A stretch of DNA of 64,000 nt from Pelagerythrobacter sp041912895 (GTDB lineage: Bacteria > Pseudomonadota > Alphaproteobacteria > Sphingomonadales > Sphingomonadaceae). The DNA is taken from positions 62,001 to 126,000 of the forward strand of contig NZ_JAYSGI010000003.1 of the NCBI RefSeq assembly GCF_041912895.1, given 5' to 3'. The first letter of the stretch is position 1; each line of letters begins with the position of its first letter. The notes below the pieces were generated by a model. That model was not told the DNA's origin, made no database searches, and saw only the letters and a program-made list of their open reading frames with translations. The translations under genes were made by a program, and so were the position numbers. Shown here piece after piece: positions 45,122 to 53,849 of the stretch.

Positions 45122-46560
45122 AGCCGATCCTAGCCCTCGTTTCCCTCGCCCTGTTCGCCGCGCCCGCCGCCGCGCAGGATGCACCGCCGCCGCAACCGGT
45201 GCCGGCCCAGCCCGCGCCGACCGCGTCCGCGCAGGACCTCGGCACGCCCTTACCGACCGGCGGCGAAGTGGAGACGATCGAGCAGCAGGACAGCGGGCTG
45301 ACCTTCACCGTCACCGACGAGAGCGAGTGGCAGGATCTGGGCATCGCGATCCCCGGCTTCGCGACCGACCGCGATGCGCCGACCCCGGCCAATTCCTCGG
45401 GTACCGCCGCGCTGGGCAAGGAACTGGCGCGCGTGGTGTTCAACGATCTGCGCAACAACGGGCTGTTCAAGCCGGTCGGGCCGGATTCGCTACCCCAGCC
45501 GACTTTCCCGCAGATCACCGCGCCCAACTGGCCCACGTGGTCGAGCCGGGGCGCGGAAATGCTCGTCCACGGATACGTCCGCGCGCGTGACGACGGGCAG
45601 CTGATCGTCGGCTGCTATCTCTACGACATGGCGCTGCAGAGCGAGCTGGTGCGCGAAGGCTGGGTCGTGCCCCCGGCGGACTGGCGGCGCGCGGCGCACA
45701 AGTGCTCCGATCTCGTCTATTCGCGCCTGTCGGGCGAAGACCCGTTCTTCGACAGCCGCATCGCCTATATCGCCGAGACCGGGCCGAAGGATAACCGGGT
45801 CAAGCGTCTGGCGATCATGGATTCGGACGGGGCGAACCACCGCTTCATCACCACCGGCCGTTCGACCGCGCTCACCCCGCGCTATTCGCCCGACTACCGC
45901 AAGCTGCTGTACCTTTCGTACGTCGACGGCAATCCGCGGCTCTACATCTACGATATCGGCAGCGGCCGTCAGACGCTGGTGACCGAGAGCGCCAATCCCA
46001 CCTTCGCTCCGCGCTGGAGCCCGGATGGACGCTGGATCCTTTATTCCATGGCGGTCGCGGGCAATACCGACATCTACCGCGTGTCGGTGCAGGGCGGCGA
46101 AAGCGTGCGGCTGACCAACGCGCCGGGCATCGACATCGGCGGATCGTATTCGCCCGATGGTAACCGGATCGTGTTCGAGAGCGACCGTTCGGGTGGGCAG
46201 CAGATCTACATCATGAACGCCGATGGATCGAACCAGCAGCGCATCTCGTTCTTCGGCGGGCGCGCGGCGACGCCGGAATGGAGCCCGCGCGGCGACCAGA
46301 TCGCCTTCACCCGCATCGCCGGCGACTTCAACGTCGCCGTGATGAGCCCCAACGGCCGCAACATGCGCACGCTGACCGGCGGCTGGCAGGACGAGGCACC
46401 GACCTGGAGCCCCAACGGCCGGATCATCCAGTTCTTCCGCACCGAGCGCAACTCTGGCAAGAGTCAGCTGTGGCAGGTCGATCTGACGGGGCGCAACGAA
46501 CGGCGTCTGCCGACACCAGTGGATGCGTCGGACCCGGCATGGGGACCGATTCTGCCGTAG
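45118..46560 (+). CDS. tolB: Tol-Pal periplasmic protein TolB
   Basis: 480 residues: a signal peptide (MKPILALVSLALFAAPAAAQ), a Pro/Ala spacer, an N-terminal alpha/beta domain (FNDLRNNGLFKPV) and a six-bladed propeller with FTSDRSG-like repeats (FESDRSGGQQIYIMNADGSN in part, YSPDGNRIVF, WSPNGRIIQFF). It binds Pal and TolA. ATGA overlap with tolA. Confidence 0.97.
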   Translation: MKPILALVSLALFAAPAAAQDAPPPQPVPAQPAPTASAQDLGTPLPTGGEVETIEQQDSGLTFTVTDESEWQDLGIAIPGFATDRDAPTPANSSGTAALGKELARVVFNDLRNNGLFKPVGPDSLPQPTFPQITAPNWPTWSSRGAEMLVHGYVRARDDGQLIVGCYLYDMALQSELVREGWVVPPADWRRAAHKCSDLVYSRLSGEDPFFDSRIAYIAETGPKDNRVKRLAIMDSDGANHRFITTGRSTALTPRYSPDYRKLLYLSYVDGNPRLYIYDIGSGRQTLVTESANPTFAPRWSPDGRWILYSMAVAGNTDIYRVSVQGGESVRLTNAPGIDIGGSYSPDGNRIVFESDRSGGQQIYIMNADGSNQQRISFFGGRAATPEWSPRGDQIAFTRIAGDFNVAVMSPNGRNMRTLTGGWQDEAPTWSPNGRIIQFFRTERNSGKSQLWQVDLTGRNERRLPTPVDASDPAWGPILP

Positions 46561-46619
46561 AAGCATTTGAGAAAGTACTGCGGGGGTCGCACCCAATTTT
46601 TGGTATGAGGGAAACGTCC

Positions 46620-47129
46620 ATGAACACACGCTTCGTCACCATCGCCGTTATTGCCGGCGCCACCGCCCTGGCCGGGTGCAAGAAGGAACCGCCCGAATCG
46701 CTTCCGCCCGAGCCCGCTCCGACGACTTCGACCCCGGCACCCACCACGCCGACCGGTCCGGTGCTCGGCACGCAGGAGCATTTCGAGAATGCGGTGAACG
46801 GGCAGAACGTGATCTATTTCGATACCGATCGCTACAACATCGACAGCGCCGATCAGGCCGCTCTGCAAACGCAGGCGCAGTATCTGGCGCAGTACGCGAA
46901 CATCATGATCACCGTCGAAGGCCATGCCGACGAACGCGGCACGCGCGAATACAACCTCGCGCTGGGCGAGCGCCGTGCGAACGCGGCCAAGAACTACCTC
47001 GTCAGCATCGGCGTGCCCGCGAACCGCGTGCGCACGGTGAGCTACGGCAAGGAACGCCCGGTCGCGCTGGGTTCGAACGAGCAGGCATGGGCGCAGAATC
47101 GCCGCGCCGTCAGCGTCGTCGTCAACTGA
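46620..47129 (+). CDS. pal: Peptidoglycan-associated lipoprotein Pal
   Basis: 169 residues. Signal MNTRFVTIAVIAGATALAGC, lipidation at Cys20, a proline/threonine linker, then the OmpA-like domain: VIYFDTDRYNIDSADQAAL, VEGHADERGTREYNLALGE, RRANAAKNYLVSIGV and RRAVSVVV. It links outer membrane and peptidoglycan. RBS GAGGGAAA precedes the ATG at 46620. Confidence 0.97.
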   Translation: MNTRFVTIAVIAGATALAGCKKEPPESLPPEPAPTTSTPAPTTPTGPVLGTQEHFENAVNGQNVIYFDTDRYNIDSADQAALQTQAQYLAQYANIMITVEGHADERGTREYNLALGERRANAAKNYLVSIGVPANRVRTVSYGKERPVALGSNEQAWAQNRRAVSVVVN

Positions 47130-47172
47130 TCGGAGCCGGTCGCGCTGCGCCCCGTGGCGTGGCGCGGCCGGT

Positions 47173-47319
47173 TCAGCCGCCGATGGCGGCCGTCATCGCC
47201 AGCGGCGCCACCACGTCCGCATCGCCGGCGATGGTGTTCGTGCCCGAGCCGCTCGCGAGCACGAACAGCGCCATCACGAGCGCGCAGATGGTAGCTGAAA
47301 AGGCGAGTTGGCGGCTCAT
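47173..47319 (-). CDS. Small hydrophobic protein, 48 residues
   Basis: Translating the minus strand from ATG 47319 gives MSRQLAFSATICALVMALFV continuing LASGSGTNTIAGDADVV and ending at TGA 47173. The N-terminus looks like a signal peptide or membrane helix. No family is recognised. The frame is short, so coding status is uncertain; the hydrophobic start and length make it a plausible exported peptide. Located between pal and the J-domain gene, on the opposite strand. Confidence 0.4.
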   Translation of the reverse strand: MSRQLAFSATICALVMALFVLASGSGTNTIAGDADVVAPLAMTAAIGG

Positions 47320-47487
47320 GTCGTGTCCGGTGGCGTCTTTGCGCGCCGTGCTAGCCGCGCAAACATGAACGCCGTGTTGCGGTGCAATATTTTTTCGCTT
47401 CCGTCCGTCTGCACCTTGCCGCCGCGCCGGTGATCCTTACAATTTGCCTCGCATGATCCTCGCTCTCAACCCGTCGCGGGCGCCGGC

Positions 47488-48021
47488 ATGAGCCGCGCGC
47501 GCCGCTCCCTCGATTGGGGCTTCCCGCGCTGGCGCCCCTATGGCGCATCGCGCGAGGCGACGACTGTGCGCCTGTGCGATCGCCACGGATGCGAGGAGCC
47601 GGGCGATTGCCCCGCGCCCAAGTCCCCCAACAGCCCCGAGCGGTGGTATTTCTGCCAGCGCCACGCGGCCGAATACAATTCGAAGTGGGACTACTTCGAA
47701 GGGCTCGACAAGGCGGAAAAAGCCGCGCGCGCCAAGGCGGAGCAGGCCGAGAGCGCAGGGTATGCAGAGGCGCAGCACTACGGCTGGAGCGGCAGCGGCG
47801 ACGGCTCGCGCTCGGCGGACGAGATGCGCGCGCTCGAAGTGCTGGGGCTGGAAGCGGATGCGGACATCGCCGCCGTCAAGAAAGCCTACCGCGCCCACGC
47901 GAAGGAAGTGCACCCCGACGTGCGGCCCGGCGACGCCGAAGCCGCGAAGCGCTTCCAGGCCTACCAGACCGCCTACGAAGTGCTGAAACAGGCCGAAGAA
48001 CGGCGGGAGTGGAAGGGCTGA
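47488..48021 (+). CDS. J-domain protein with N-terminal Cys/His motif
   Basis: 177 residues. The C-terminal J domain (residues about 113-177) has LEVLGLEADADIAAVKKAYR, the HPDV tripeptide-plus motif in EVHPDVRPG and FQAYQTAYEVL. The N-terminus holds LCDRHGCEEPGDCPAPKSPN and YFCQRHAAEYN, a Cys/His-rich segment that could bind zinc. Such DnaJ-like co-chaperones stimulate an Hsp70; the client is unknown. Common in alphaproteobacteria as a short DnaJ-domain protein. Confidence 0.85.
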   Translation: MSRARRSLDWGFPRWRPYGASREATTVRLCDRHGCEEPGDCPAPKSPNSPERWYFCQRHAAEYNSKWDYFEGLDKAEKAARAKAEQAESAGYAEAQHYGWSGSGDGSRSADEMRALEVLGLEADADIAAVKKAYRAHAKEVHPDVRPGDAEAAKRFQAYQTAYEVLKQAEERREWKG

Positions 48022-48043
48022 GGCGACAACCGGGGGACATACG

Positions 48044-49177
48044 ATGAGAGGATGGATTGCGATTTCGCTGGCGCTGGCGAGCGGAGCGACGGGCACGGCG
48101 GCTGCCCGCACGCCGCCGCCGCCGATCGTCGCCTCGCCTGTCGCCGGGGAGAACCAGCGTCTGCTGCTGACATGGCGCGCCGGCGAGGCCCGCTGCAACG
48201 ACGGCGTCGCCCAACCCGAAGCGCTCCGTCGCCCGCTCAACCGACTGGTGCTGGAAGGGGGACTGAAGCCGGAGGCCGTCACCTACGGTTTCGAGATCGA
48301 TTCGCGCGGCCGCACCCGGTCGATCGCGAAGATCGGTGAGGGCAATGATCGCATGGTCGATGATGTCGCGCCCGCGCTGGCGGCCAGCCGGTTTGCCCTC
48401 GGACGCGCGCGCGCCGGGTGCATCGTCACCTTCACGCCCGAAACCGCCAGTCTGTCCGCCGCGCCGGTGCCCGAACTCGTGTCCTACACCATGAACCCGG
48501 GCGCACAGCGGCTGCCGCGCGAAGCGTCCGAGCGGATCGGGGGCGACGGGAATTGCATCGAACGTCCATTCCCCGCGCCGCTGCTGCGGGCCTATCCCGA
48601 TTTCGAGGCGATCCGCAGAACCCCGGGCGCGCGAGACTGGGCGATGGTGGGCTACGATCTCGACGCCGCGGGCGCGCCGATCGCCACGCGGATCGTCACC
48701 GGCACGGGCAACGCGGCGCTCGACCAAGCGGCGCTGGAGGCAGTCGGCGATTCCCGGTTCACGGAAGGTTCGCGCACCGGGTGCCGATACCCTTATTGGC
48801 TGGCCCCGGCCGTGCTGGAGGCGCCTGCGATGCCGTCGCGCGATGCGCCGGAGATGGCGGAAAGCGCAGCATGCTCCGATAGGGCGGGATTTACCCAACC
48901 GCCGAGGCTGATCCTTCCCGACGCCTATCGCCGCCGGGCGATCGAGGGCTGGGCGATCGTGCGCTACGACGTCGCCACGTGGGGCGACATCGGGAACGTG
49001 GAAGTGATCGACGCGCAACCGAGCGAAGACTTCGGCAAACAGGCGGTGCAGATGCTGGCGATGGCGAAGTTGCCGGCCTCGACCAGCGGCATGACGGGAT
49101 GCGTCGACCGCGTCCTCTTCCAGATGCCCACGCGCGGGCGGAGCGCCGAGAACGAGGAAACGATCGCCGCCTACTGA
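48044..49177 (+). CDS. Periplasmic protein with three TonB C-terminal-like repeats
   Basis: 377 residues: a signal peptide (MRGWIAISLALASGATGTAAA), then three copies of a beta-alpha unit resembling TonB_C domains. They are VTYGFEIDSRGRTRSIAKIG (first), DWAMVGYDLDAAGAPIATRI (second) and GWAIVRYDVATWGDIGNVEV (third), each followed by a helix and a conserved Cys (RARAGC, SRTGC, TGC). It has no membrane anchor, so it is not a normal TonB. Role unknown; perhaps a periplasmic partner of TonB systems. The 3' end overlaps the convergent ATP-grasp gene by 7 nt. Confidence 0.72.
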   Translation: MRGWIAISLALASGATGTAAARTPPPPIVASPVAGENQRLLLTWRAGEARCNDGVAQPEALRRPLNRLVLEGGLKPEAVTYGFEIDSRGRTRSIAKIGEGNDRMVDDVAPALAASRFALGRARAGCIVTFTPETASLSAAPVPELVSYTMNPGAQRLPREASERIGGDGNCIERPFPAPLLRAYPDFEAIRRTPGARDWAMVGYDLDAAGAPIATRIVTGTGNAALDQAALEAVGDSRFTEGSRTGCRYPYWLAPAVLEAPAMPSRDAPEMAESAACSDRAGFTQPPRLILPDAYRRRAIEGWAIVRYDVATWGDIGNVEVIDAQPSEDFGKQAVQMLAMAKLPASTSGMTGCVDRVLFQMPTRGRSAENEETIAAY

Positions 49178-50073
49178 AGGCGCGCCAGTTCCAACCGCTC
49201 CACCAGCGCTTCGGCCAGTCGTTCGCCCAGTTCGGGACCTTGGTCGGGATAGAGATACGGCTCGATCAGTTCGCATTCCATCACCGCCGGTTCGTCCGAG
49301 GGCAGGCGGGCCATGTCGACGCGGGCGTAGAGCAGGTCGGCGAAGGGGAGCGCAGCGATCACGGCTTGCGCGGTGGCGAGGTCTTGCTCGCTCGGGTAAT
49401 GGGCCGCTTCGGCGCCGCCGAACAGCGACTGGACCCTGTATTCGCCGGTCGCCGGGCGCTTTTGGACCGCGTGCGAGAACTGCCCGCCGATGAAGACGAA
49501 GGTGAATTCGCCCTCGCTTTCGATCGCGGGCAGGAACGGCTGGATCATCGCCGCGCGGCCCATGCGCCAGCCTTCATCCGGCAAGGCGTCGCGCGTGAAG
49601 CTGTGCTGGCCGAGGCCACCCGCGCCGACCTGCCGCTTCACCACCACGCGGTCGACGGCGAACGCATCCATCGCGGCTACGATCTCGGCGCGGCCCGGAT
49701 CATCGTGCCATTTCGTCGGGATCACGGTCACACCGGCATCGGCGAGCGCGCGCAGGTAGCGCTTGTCGAGGTTCCAGCGCACGACCTCGGGCGGGTTGCA
49801 CGCCGCCACGCCGCGCGCCGCCAGCGCATCGAGCCGGGCGACGAATTCCGCCGCGCTATCCTGATAGTCCCACGCCGTGCCGAGCAGCACCGCGGCCAGC
49901 CCGTCGAAATCGGCCAGCGGCGCGCGCCAGTCGATCTCCACCAGGTCCATGCCCCGATCGGCGAAGGCGGGCCGCAGCGCGGCGACCTCGAGATCGTGCT
50001 CGAAAGCGTCGCCGCGCCGCGGGGCCGAACCGGGCAGCGTTTCCGCGCAGGCGAGGAAGCCGACCCGGCGCAC
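49171..50073 (-). CDS. ATP-grasp family protein (RimK/glutathione-synthetase-like)
   Basis: 300 residues from GTG 50073 (VRRVGFLACAETLPG). ATP-grasp features: VVVKRQVGAGGLGQHSF (nucleotide-binding Lys and Gly loop), AMIQPFLPAIESEGEFTFVF, HAVQKRP and the metal-binding acidic segment RVDMARL ... MECELIEPYLYPDQGP. Likely ligates an amino acid or small acid to another; the substrate is unknown. Lies directly downstream (5 nt) of the Cys/Met PLP enzyme gene, suggesting a joint sulfur amino-acid or dipeptide-related role (inference). Confidence 0.85.
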   Translation of the reverse strand: MRRVGFLACAETLPGSAPRRGDAFEHDLEVAALRPAFADRGMDLVEIDWRAPLADFDGLAAVLLGTAWDYQDSAAEFVARLDALAARGVAACNPPEVVRWNLDKRYLRALADAGVTVIPTKWHDDPGRAEIVAAMDAFAVDRVVVKRQVGAGGLGQHSFTRDALPDEGWRMGRAAMIQPFLPAIESEGEFTFVFIGGQFSHAVQKRPATGEYRVQSLFGGAEAAHYPSEQDLATAQAVIAALPFADLLYARVDMARLPSDEPAVMECELIEPYLYPDQGPELGERLAEALVERLELARLQ

Positions 50074-50078
50074 GGCTG

Positions 50079-51398
50079 TCAGACCGCTTCCAGCGCCTGT
50101 TCGAAATCGGCGATCAGGTCGTCCGCGTCCTCGATCCCGATCGAGATGCGCACGAGGTTGTCCGAAATGCCCAGCTCCGCCCGGCGCCCCTGCGGCACCG
50201 AGAGATGCGTCATCGAGGCGGGGTGGCTGGCGAGCGTCTCCGTGCCGCCGAGGCTGACCGCGAGCTTGGCGACCTTCAGCGCGTCGAGGAAGCGGAAGCA
50301 TTCGGCCTCGCCGCCGCGGATGAACAGCGAGAAGGTCGACCCCGCGCCCGAGCAGTGCCGCTCGTAGATGTCCTGCTGGCGCGCGTCCTTGATCGTGCCG
50401 AGGTAGCCGAGCCCTTCGACCTTGGCGTGCCCGGCGAGGTATTCGCAGACCTTCGCCGCATTCTCGCCCGCGCGCTGCATCCTGAGTTCGACCGTCTCGA
50501 GCGAACGCAGCAGCATCCACGCGGTGTTGGGATCGGCGATGCCGCCCATCGTGTTGCGCAGCGCGCGCACCGGGTCCATCCATGTCTTTGCGCCCGCGAC
50601 GCTGCCCGCGACGAGATCGGAATGGCCGCCGACGTACTTGGTCAGCGAATAGCAGACGATGTCCGCCCCGTTGTCGAGCGGGCGCTGCCACAGCGGGCCG
50701 AGGAAGGTGTTGTCGATCGCGATCGGGGTTATCGCCGGGTCGAGCGCCGCGTCGCGGGCGTCGCGCACGGCCTCCACGTCGACCAGCGCATTGGTCGGGT
50801 TGCCGGGGCTCTCCAAGTAGATCATCGCGACCTTGCCGCCGTTTTCGTCGGCCTGCGCCTTCGCCCTGGCGAGCACCGCGTCAAGCCGTTCGCGCGTCGC
50901 GCCCGCCGGGAAATCGATGTAGGTCACGCCGAACTTCGACAGCACCTTGGCGACGAAGCCTTCGCTCGCGGCGTAGAGCGGGCCCGAATGGACGATCACG
51001 TCGCCCGCCGAGCAATAGGCCAGCATCAGCACGCAAATCGCGGTCATGCCGCTGGAGAACGACAGCGCATCCTCCGCCCCGTCCCAGATGGCGAGACGAT
51101 CTTCGAGGATTTCCTGGTTCGGCCCGTTGAAGCGCGAATAGACGAGGCCTTCGGCGCCGCCGGGGCGCAGGCCGGTGATGCCTTCGAAGTGGCGCTTGCC
51201 CGCCGCCGCGCTCTCGAACGCGAACGTGCTGGTGAGGAAGATCGGGGGCTTCAATGAACCTTCGGACAGTGTCGGCTCGTAGCCGTGGCCCATCATCAGT
51301 GTGCTGGGCTTCAACTGACGGCCGTCGATCTTGGTGACCTCCGGCTTCGGGTTGCGGCGCGGAGTGGGCTTGTCGATGGAATCGATCGCGTCGGGCAT
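50079..51398 (-). CDS. Cys/Met metabolism PLP-dependent enzyme (cystathionine gamma-synthase/lyase family)
   Basis: 439 residues. FLTSTFAFESAAAGKRHFEG, YSRFNGPNQEILEDRLA and the lysine motif SLTKYVGGHSDLVAG identify the trans-sulfuration family. The N-terminal segment is longer than in MetB/MetC, similar to the methionine gamma-lyase/O-acetylhomoserine sulfhydrylase-like members of alphaproteobacteria; activity cannot be assigned. Its leader shows hairpins, one pairing with the SD (51404-51433). It is the upstream gene of the ATP-grasp pair. Confidence 0.9.
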   Translation of the reverse strand: MPDAIDSIDKPTPRRNPKPEVTKIDGRQLKPSTLMMGHGYEPTLSEGSLKPPIFLTSTFAFESAAAGKRHFEGITGLRPGGAEGLVYSRFNGPNQEILEDRLAIWDGAEDALSFSSGMTAICVLMLAYCSAGDVIVHSGPLYAASEGFVAKVLSKFGVTYIDFPAGATRERLDAVLARAKAQADENGGKVAMIYLESPGNPTNALVDVEAVRDARDAALDPAITPIAIDNTFLGPLWQRPLDNGADIVCYSLTKYVGGHSDLVAGSVAGAKTWMDPVRALRNTMGGIADPNTAWMLLRSLETVELRMQRAGENAAKVCEYLAGHAKVEGLGYLGTIKDARQQDIYERHCSGAGSTFSLFIRGGEAECFRFLDALKVAKLAVSLGGTETLASHPASMTHLSVPQGRRAELGISDNLVRISIGIEDADDLIADFEQALEAV

Positions 51399-51403
51399 GG
51401 GAT

Positions 51404-51470
51404 GTCCTTCCTTGCGTCACGCTCCCAGGAAGGCAGGAGCCGAATGGCGGGCCACGCGGCGCCCGCTCCT
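51404..51470 (-). promoter_or_regulatory. Structured mRNA leader masking the RBS
   Basis: On the minus strand the SD region GGAAGGAC (51411-51404) lies in a 7-bp stem, CCTTCCT with AGGAAGG (plus-strand positions 51406-51412 and 51427-51433), about 6 nt before the ATG. Upstream is a second two-tier hairpin (AGGAG/CTCCT with CGGGC/GCCCG, 51435-51470). No known SAM riboswitch pattern fits. Confidence 0.5.
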
Positions 51471-51552
51471 AACCTCCGCAGGAACGCCTCTCCGCATGGA
51501 TGCCGTAACGGCGATGGCGAATATCGCCGGGCGGGGCGATTTTCAACACGCG

Positions 51553-53037
51553 TCAGCCGACGAGCGCGGCCATCCCCCAGACGCATGCGACGATCAGGAA
51601 TATTCCGGCGATATCGAGCAGCACGCCCGCCCCGACCATGCGCTCGATTCGGATATGTCCGGTCGACCAGGCGATCGCGTTGGGCCCGGTCCCCGCCGGC
51701 AGCATGAAGCCCCAGCTCGCCGCGAGCGCGGCGGGCATCGCGAGCAGGACCGGATCGGCCCCGAGCGCGACGACGAGGCTGGCGACGACCGGGATGATCG
51801 CGCTGGCGGTGGCGACGTTGCTGGCGAATTCGGTGATCAGCACGACCATCGCCACCATCGCCAGCGCGACGACCACCAGCGGCAGCGCCTCGAGCGGGAG
51901 CAGTGCCTGCCCCAGCCAGTCGGCGAGGCCGGAGGCCTGCATCCCCGCGGCCAGCGCCAGCCCGCCGCCGAACATCATGATTACGCCCCACGGCGCACGG
52001 TCGGCTTCCTTCCAGAGCAGCAGCGGGCGACCGGTGCCGTCGGGCAGCACGAACAGCGTGAGCGCGGCGATGATCGCGATCGTCCCGTCGGTCCACGAGT
52101 TCGCGGGCAGCAGCGGTGCGACGAGAAGCTGGGTGAGCCAGAGCGCGAAGGTGATCGCGATCACCGGCACGAGCCGCTTTTCCGCGCTGGTCCACGGCAA
52201 GTGGTCGTCGATCGCGGCACGCGCGGCGTCGATGTCGAACGGGTGTTCGGCCACCCGCTGCACGCGCGCGATGATCCATGCGGCGAGCGGGATGCCGAGG
52301 ATCACAACCGGAACGCCGTAGATCATCCACTGGGCGAAGGTGATCTGCGTTCCGGTCATGTTGGCGACCAGCGCGACCGCGATCCCGTTGGTCGGCGAAC
52401 CGACGATCGTGCCGAGCCCGCCGATGCTGGCGGCAAACGCGATGCCCATCGGCAGCGCGCCCGCGAGACCTTCGGTGTTAGCCGTTTCCCCTATTGCTTC
52501 GCTGCTCGAGGACGAAGCTCCAGTTGGTCCTATCGCTTCGCTGTTCGAGAACCTGATACCCCCACCCGCGAGCACCGCCAGCGCCATCGGCATCATGATG
52601 AGCGCGGTCGAGGTGTTCGAGATCAGCATCGAGAGCAGTGCTGCGCTGACCATGAAGGCGAGCAGCAGCCGCGCCGAGCTGCTCTTGCCGCCGCCGCCGA
52701 CCGAGCGCAGAATCGCGAGGCTCAACCGCCGGTGGAGCCCGGTGCGCTCGATGGCGAGCGCGATGAACGCGCCGCCCAGCAGCAGGAACAGGATCGGTTC
52801 GTAGTAGGCGCTGGCGGCGTCCGCGGCGCCCATCACCCCGGCCAGCGGCATGACCACGAAGGGCATCAGCGCGGTGGCGGTGAGCGGGATCGCCTCCGTC
52901 ATCCACCACGCCGCCATCAGCAGCACGAGCCCGGCCATGACGAACGCCTCGCGCGGCATGCCCGCGGGCGGAGGGAGGACAATACTCGCGGCAAGCGCCG
53001 CCACGCCGATGGCCAGCCCGATCCGCCTTGCGCTCAA
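51553..53037 (-). CDS. SLC13/DASS family anion:Na symporter
   Basis: 494 residues from TTG 53037. About ten membrane segments; the DASS signatures LLSMLISNTSTALIMMPMAL and GIAFAASIGGLGTIVGSPTN (Na and substrate loops) and the C-terminal TEFASNVATASAIIPVVAS and SWGFMLPAGTGPNAI are intact. Transports dicarboxylates, sulfate or similar anions. Start choice: AGGGGAG lies 8 nt upstream of TTG 53037, and homology begins at ARRIGLAIGVA; earlier in-frame codons encode arginine-rich sequence. The loop after the first signature is enlarged by a Ser/Glu repeat (see 52490-52549). Confidence 0.9.
   Translation of the reverse strand: MSARRIGLAIGVAALAASIVLPPPAGMPREAFVMAGLVLLMAAWWMTEAIPLTATALMPFVVMPLAGVMGAADAASAYYEPILFLLLGGAFIALAIERTGLHRRLSLAILRSVGGGGKSSSARLLLAFMVSAALLSMLISNTSTALIMMPMALAVLAGGGIRFSNSEAIGPTGASSSSSEAIGETANTEGLAGALPMGIAFAASIGGLGTIVGSPTNGIAVALVANMTGTQITFAQWMIYGVPVVILGIPLAAWIIARVQRVAEHPFDIDAARAAIDDHLPWTSAEKRLVPVIAITFALWLTQLLVAPLLPANSWTDGTIAIIAALTLFVLPDGTGRPLLLWKEADRAPWGVIMMFGGGLALAAGMQASGLADWLGQALLPLEALPLVVVALAMVAMVVLITEFASNVATASAIIPVVASLVVALGADPVLLAMPAALAASWGFMLPAGTGPNAIAWSTGHIRIERMVGAGVLLDIAGIFLIVACVWGMAALVG
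52490..52549 (-). repeat. In-frame direct repeat within SLC13 gene
   Basis: Two 21-nt copies, 52490-52510 (CCTATTGCTTCGCTGCTCGAG on the plus strand, shown as 19 of 21 matching) and 52529-52549 (CCTATCGCTTCGCTGTTCGA plus G), sit 39 nt apart, exactly 13 codons. They encode the peptide units SEAIGPTGASS and SEAIGETANTE in a loop between two membrane helices. Local composition is more T-rich than the rest of the gene. Confidence 0.75.
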
Positions 53038-53131
53038 ATGCCCGGCTCCCCTAGCGCCTCCGCTTGCCGGAGGTCGTCCCCGCGGCACAGTGAAACGCAC
53101 GCGCGGGGCGCGCAACCGTTATCTTGCGCGG

Positions 53132-53698
53132 TCAGCCGGGCGCGACGTCGAAGCGGTCGAGGTGCCAGCGCAGTTGCTCGGCGGTCGCGCCGGGGACATC
53201 GTTCACGCGGCGCAGCACGGTGGTGCCGGTGAGCGTCTGGCCGTTGCTGCCGGTGATCGTGGTCGGCACTTCGTAATAGATCGAGCCGGCCGCGCCTTCG
53301 CTCGTTCCGCCTGGAACCGCGACGGTGATCTCGCCGAAGCCGTCGAACATGCGCGCGAACTCGGCGCGGGTCGTGTTCTGGCGTTGCGCGTCGCTGAGCA
53401 TGGCGTAGGCTTGGCCGAATTCCTTCAATTCGATCGCGCGGGCGAAGCTCAACAGCACGTTGCGCGCGCCGGCTTCGCCTTTCTCGGCCTCGGGGACCAG
53501 TTCGGCCGGAGTCAGGTCGGGACTGCCGTCGTCGGGCATGTCCGCCGAAGGTGCCGGCGCCGGTGTTTCCGGCAAAGGTGCAGGCGCTTCGGGCGCAGTA
53601 TCGGGCGCGGCCTCGGAGGAGGGGCCGGGGTCGCCGCAAGCGGCGAGCAACAGGGGAACGGCCAGGAGGGAAATGGCGGGGGCCGGGAGGTATTTCAT
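53132..53698 (-). CDS. Lipoprotein with DUF-like C-terminal domain
   Basis: 188 residues. Signal MKYLPAPAISLLAVPLLLAAC, lipidation at Cys21, a long Pro/Ala/Glu linker (residues about 25-65), then a folded domain with ARNVLLSFARAIELKEFGQA, YEVPTTITGSNGQTL and QLRWHLDRFDVAPG, in shape like an NTF2-type or SnoaL-like fold. No catalytic residues are recognised. It starts 94 nt upstream of the SLC13 frame start and could precede it in a transcript. Confidence 0.65.
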   Translation of the reverse strand: MKYLPAPAISLLAVPLLLAACGDPGPSSEAAPDTAPEAPAPLPETPAPAPSADMPDDGSPDLTPAELVPEAEKGEAGARNVLLSFARAIELKEFGQAYAMLSDAQRQNTTRAEFARMFDGFGEITVAVPGGTSEGAAGSIYYEVPTTITGSNGQTLTGTTVLRRVNDVPGATAEQLRWHLDRFDVAPG

Positions 53699-53849
53699 GG
53701 CAAATCCTGCGATATTGGGAATGCCCGACCAACCGTCCGGCCAGCCGTGCGGTTCCGCCACCGCCGGGCGGTTCGCGGGCGTTCCGCCGCGAAATCCTGT
53801 CGGAGCGCCGAACCGGCGGTTAAGCGAAGGATAAACCGGGCAGTGGCAG

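Noticed and set aside
51404..51552. SAM-II or SAM/SAH riboswitch upstream of the Cys/Met enzyme
   Set aside because: Conserved core sequences of these classes are not present, although hairpins exist.
53037..53115. Upstream TTG start at 53115 for the SLC13 gene
   Set aside because: It adds an arginine-rich extension unlike transporters and lacks the AGGGGAG SD that precedes 53037.
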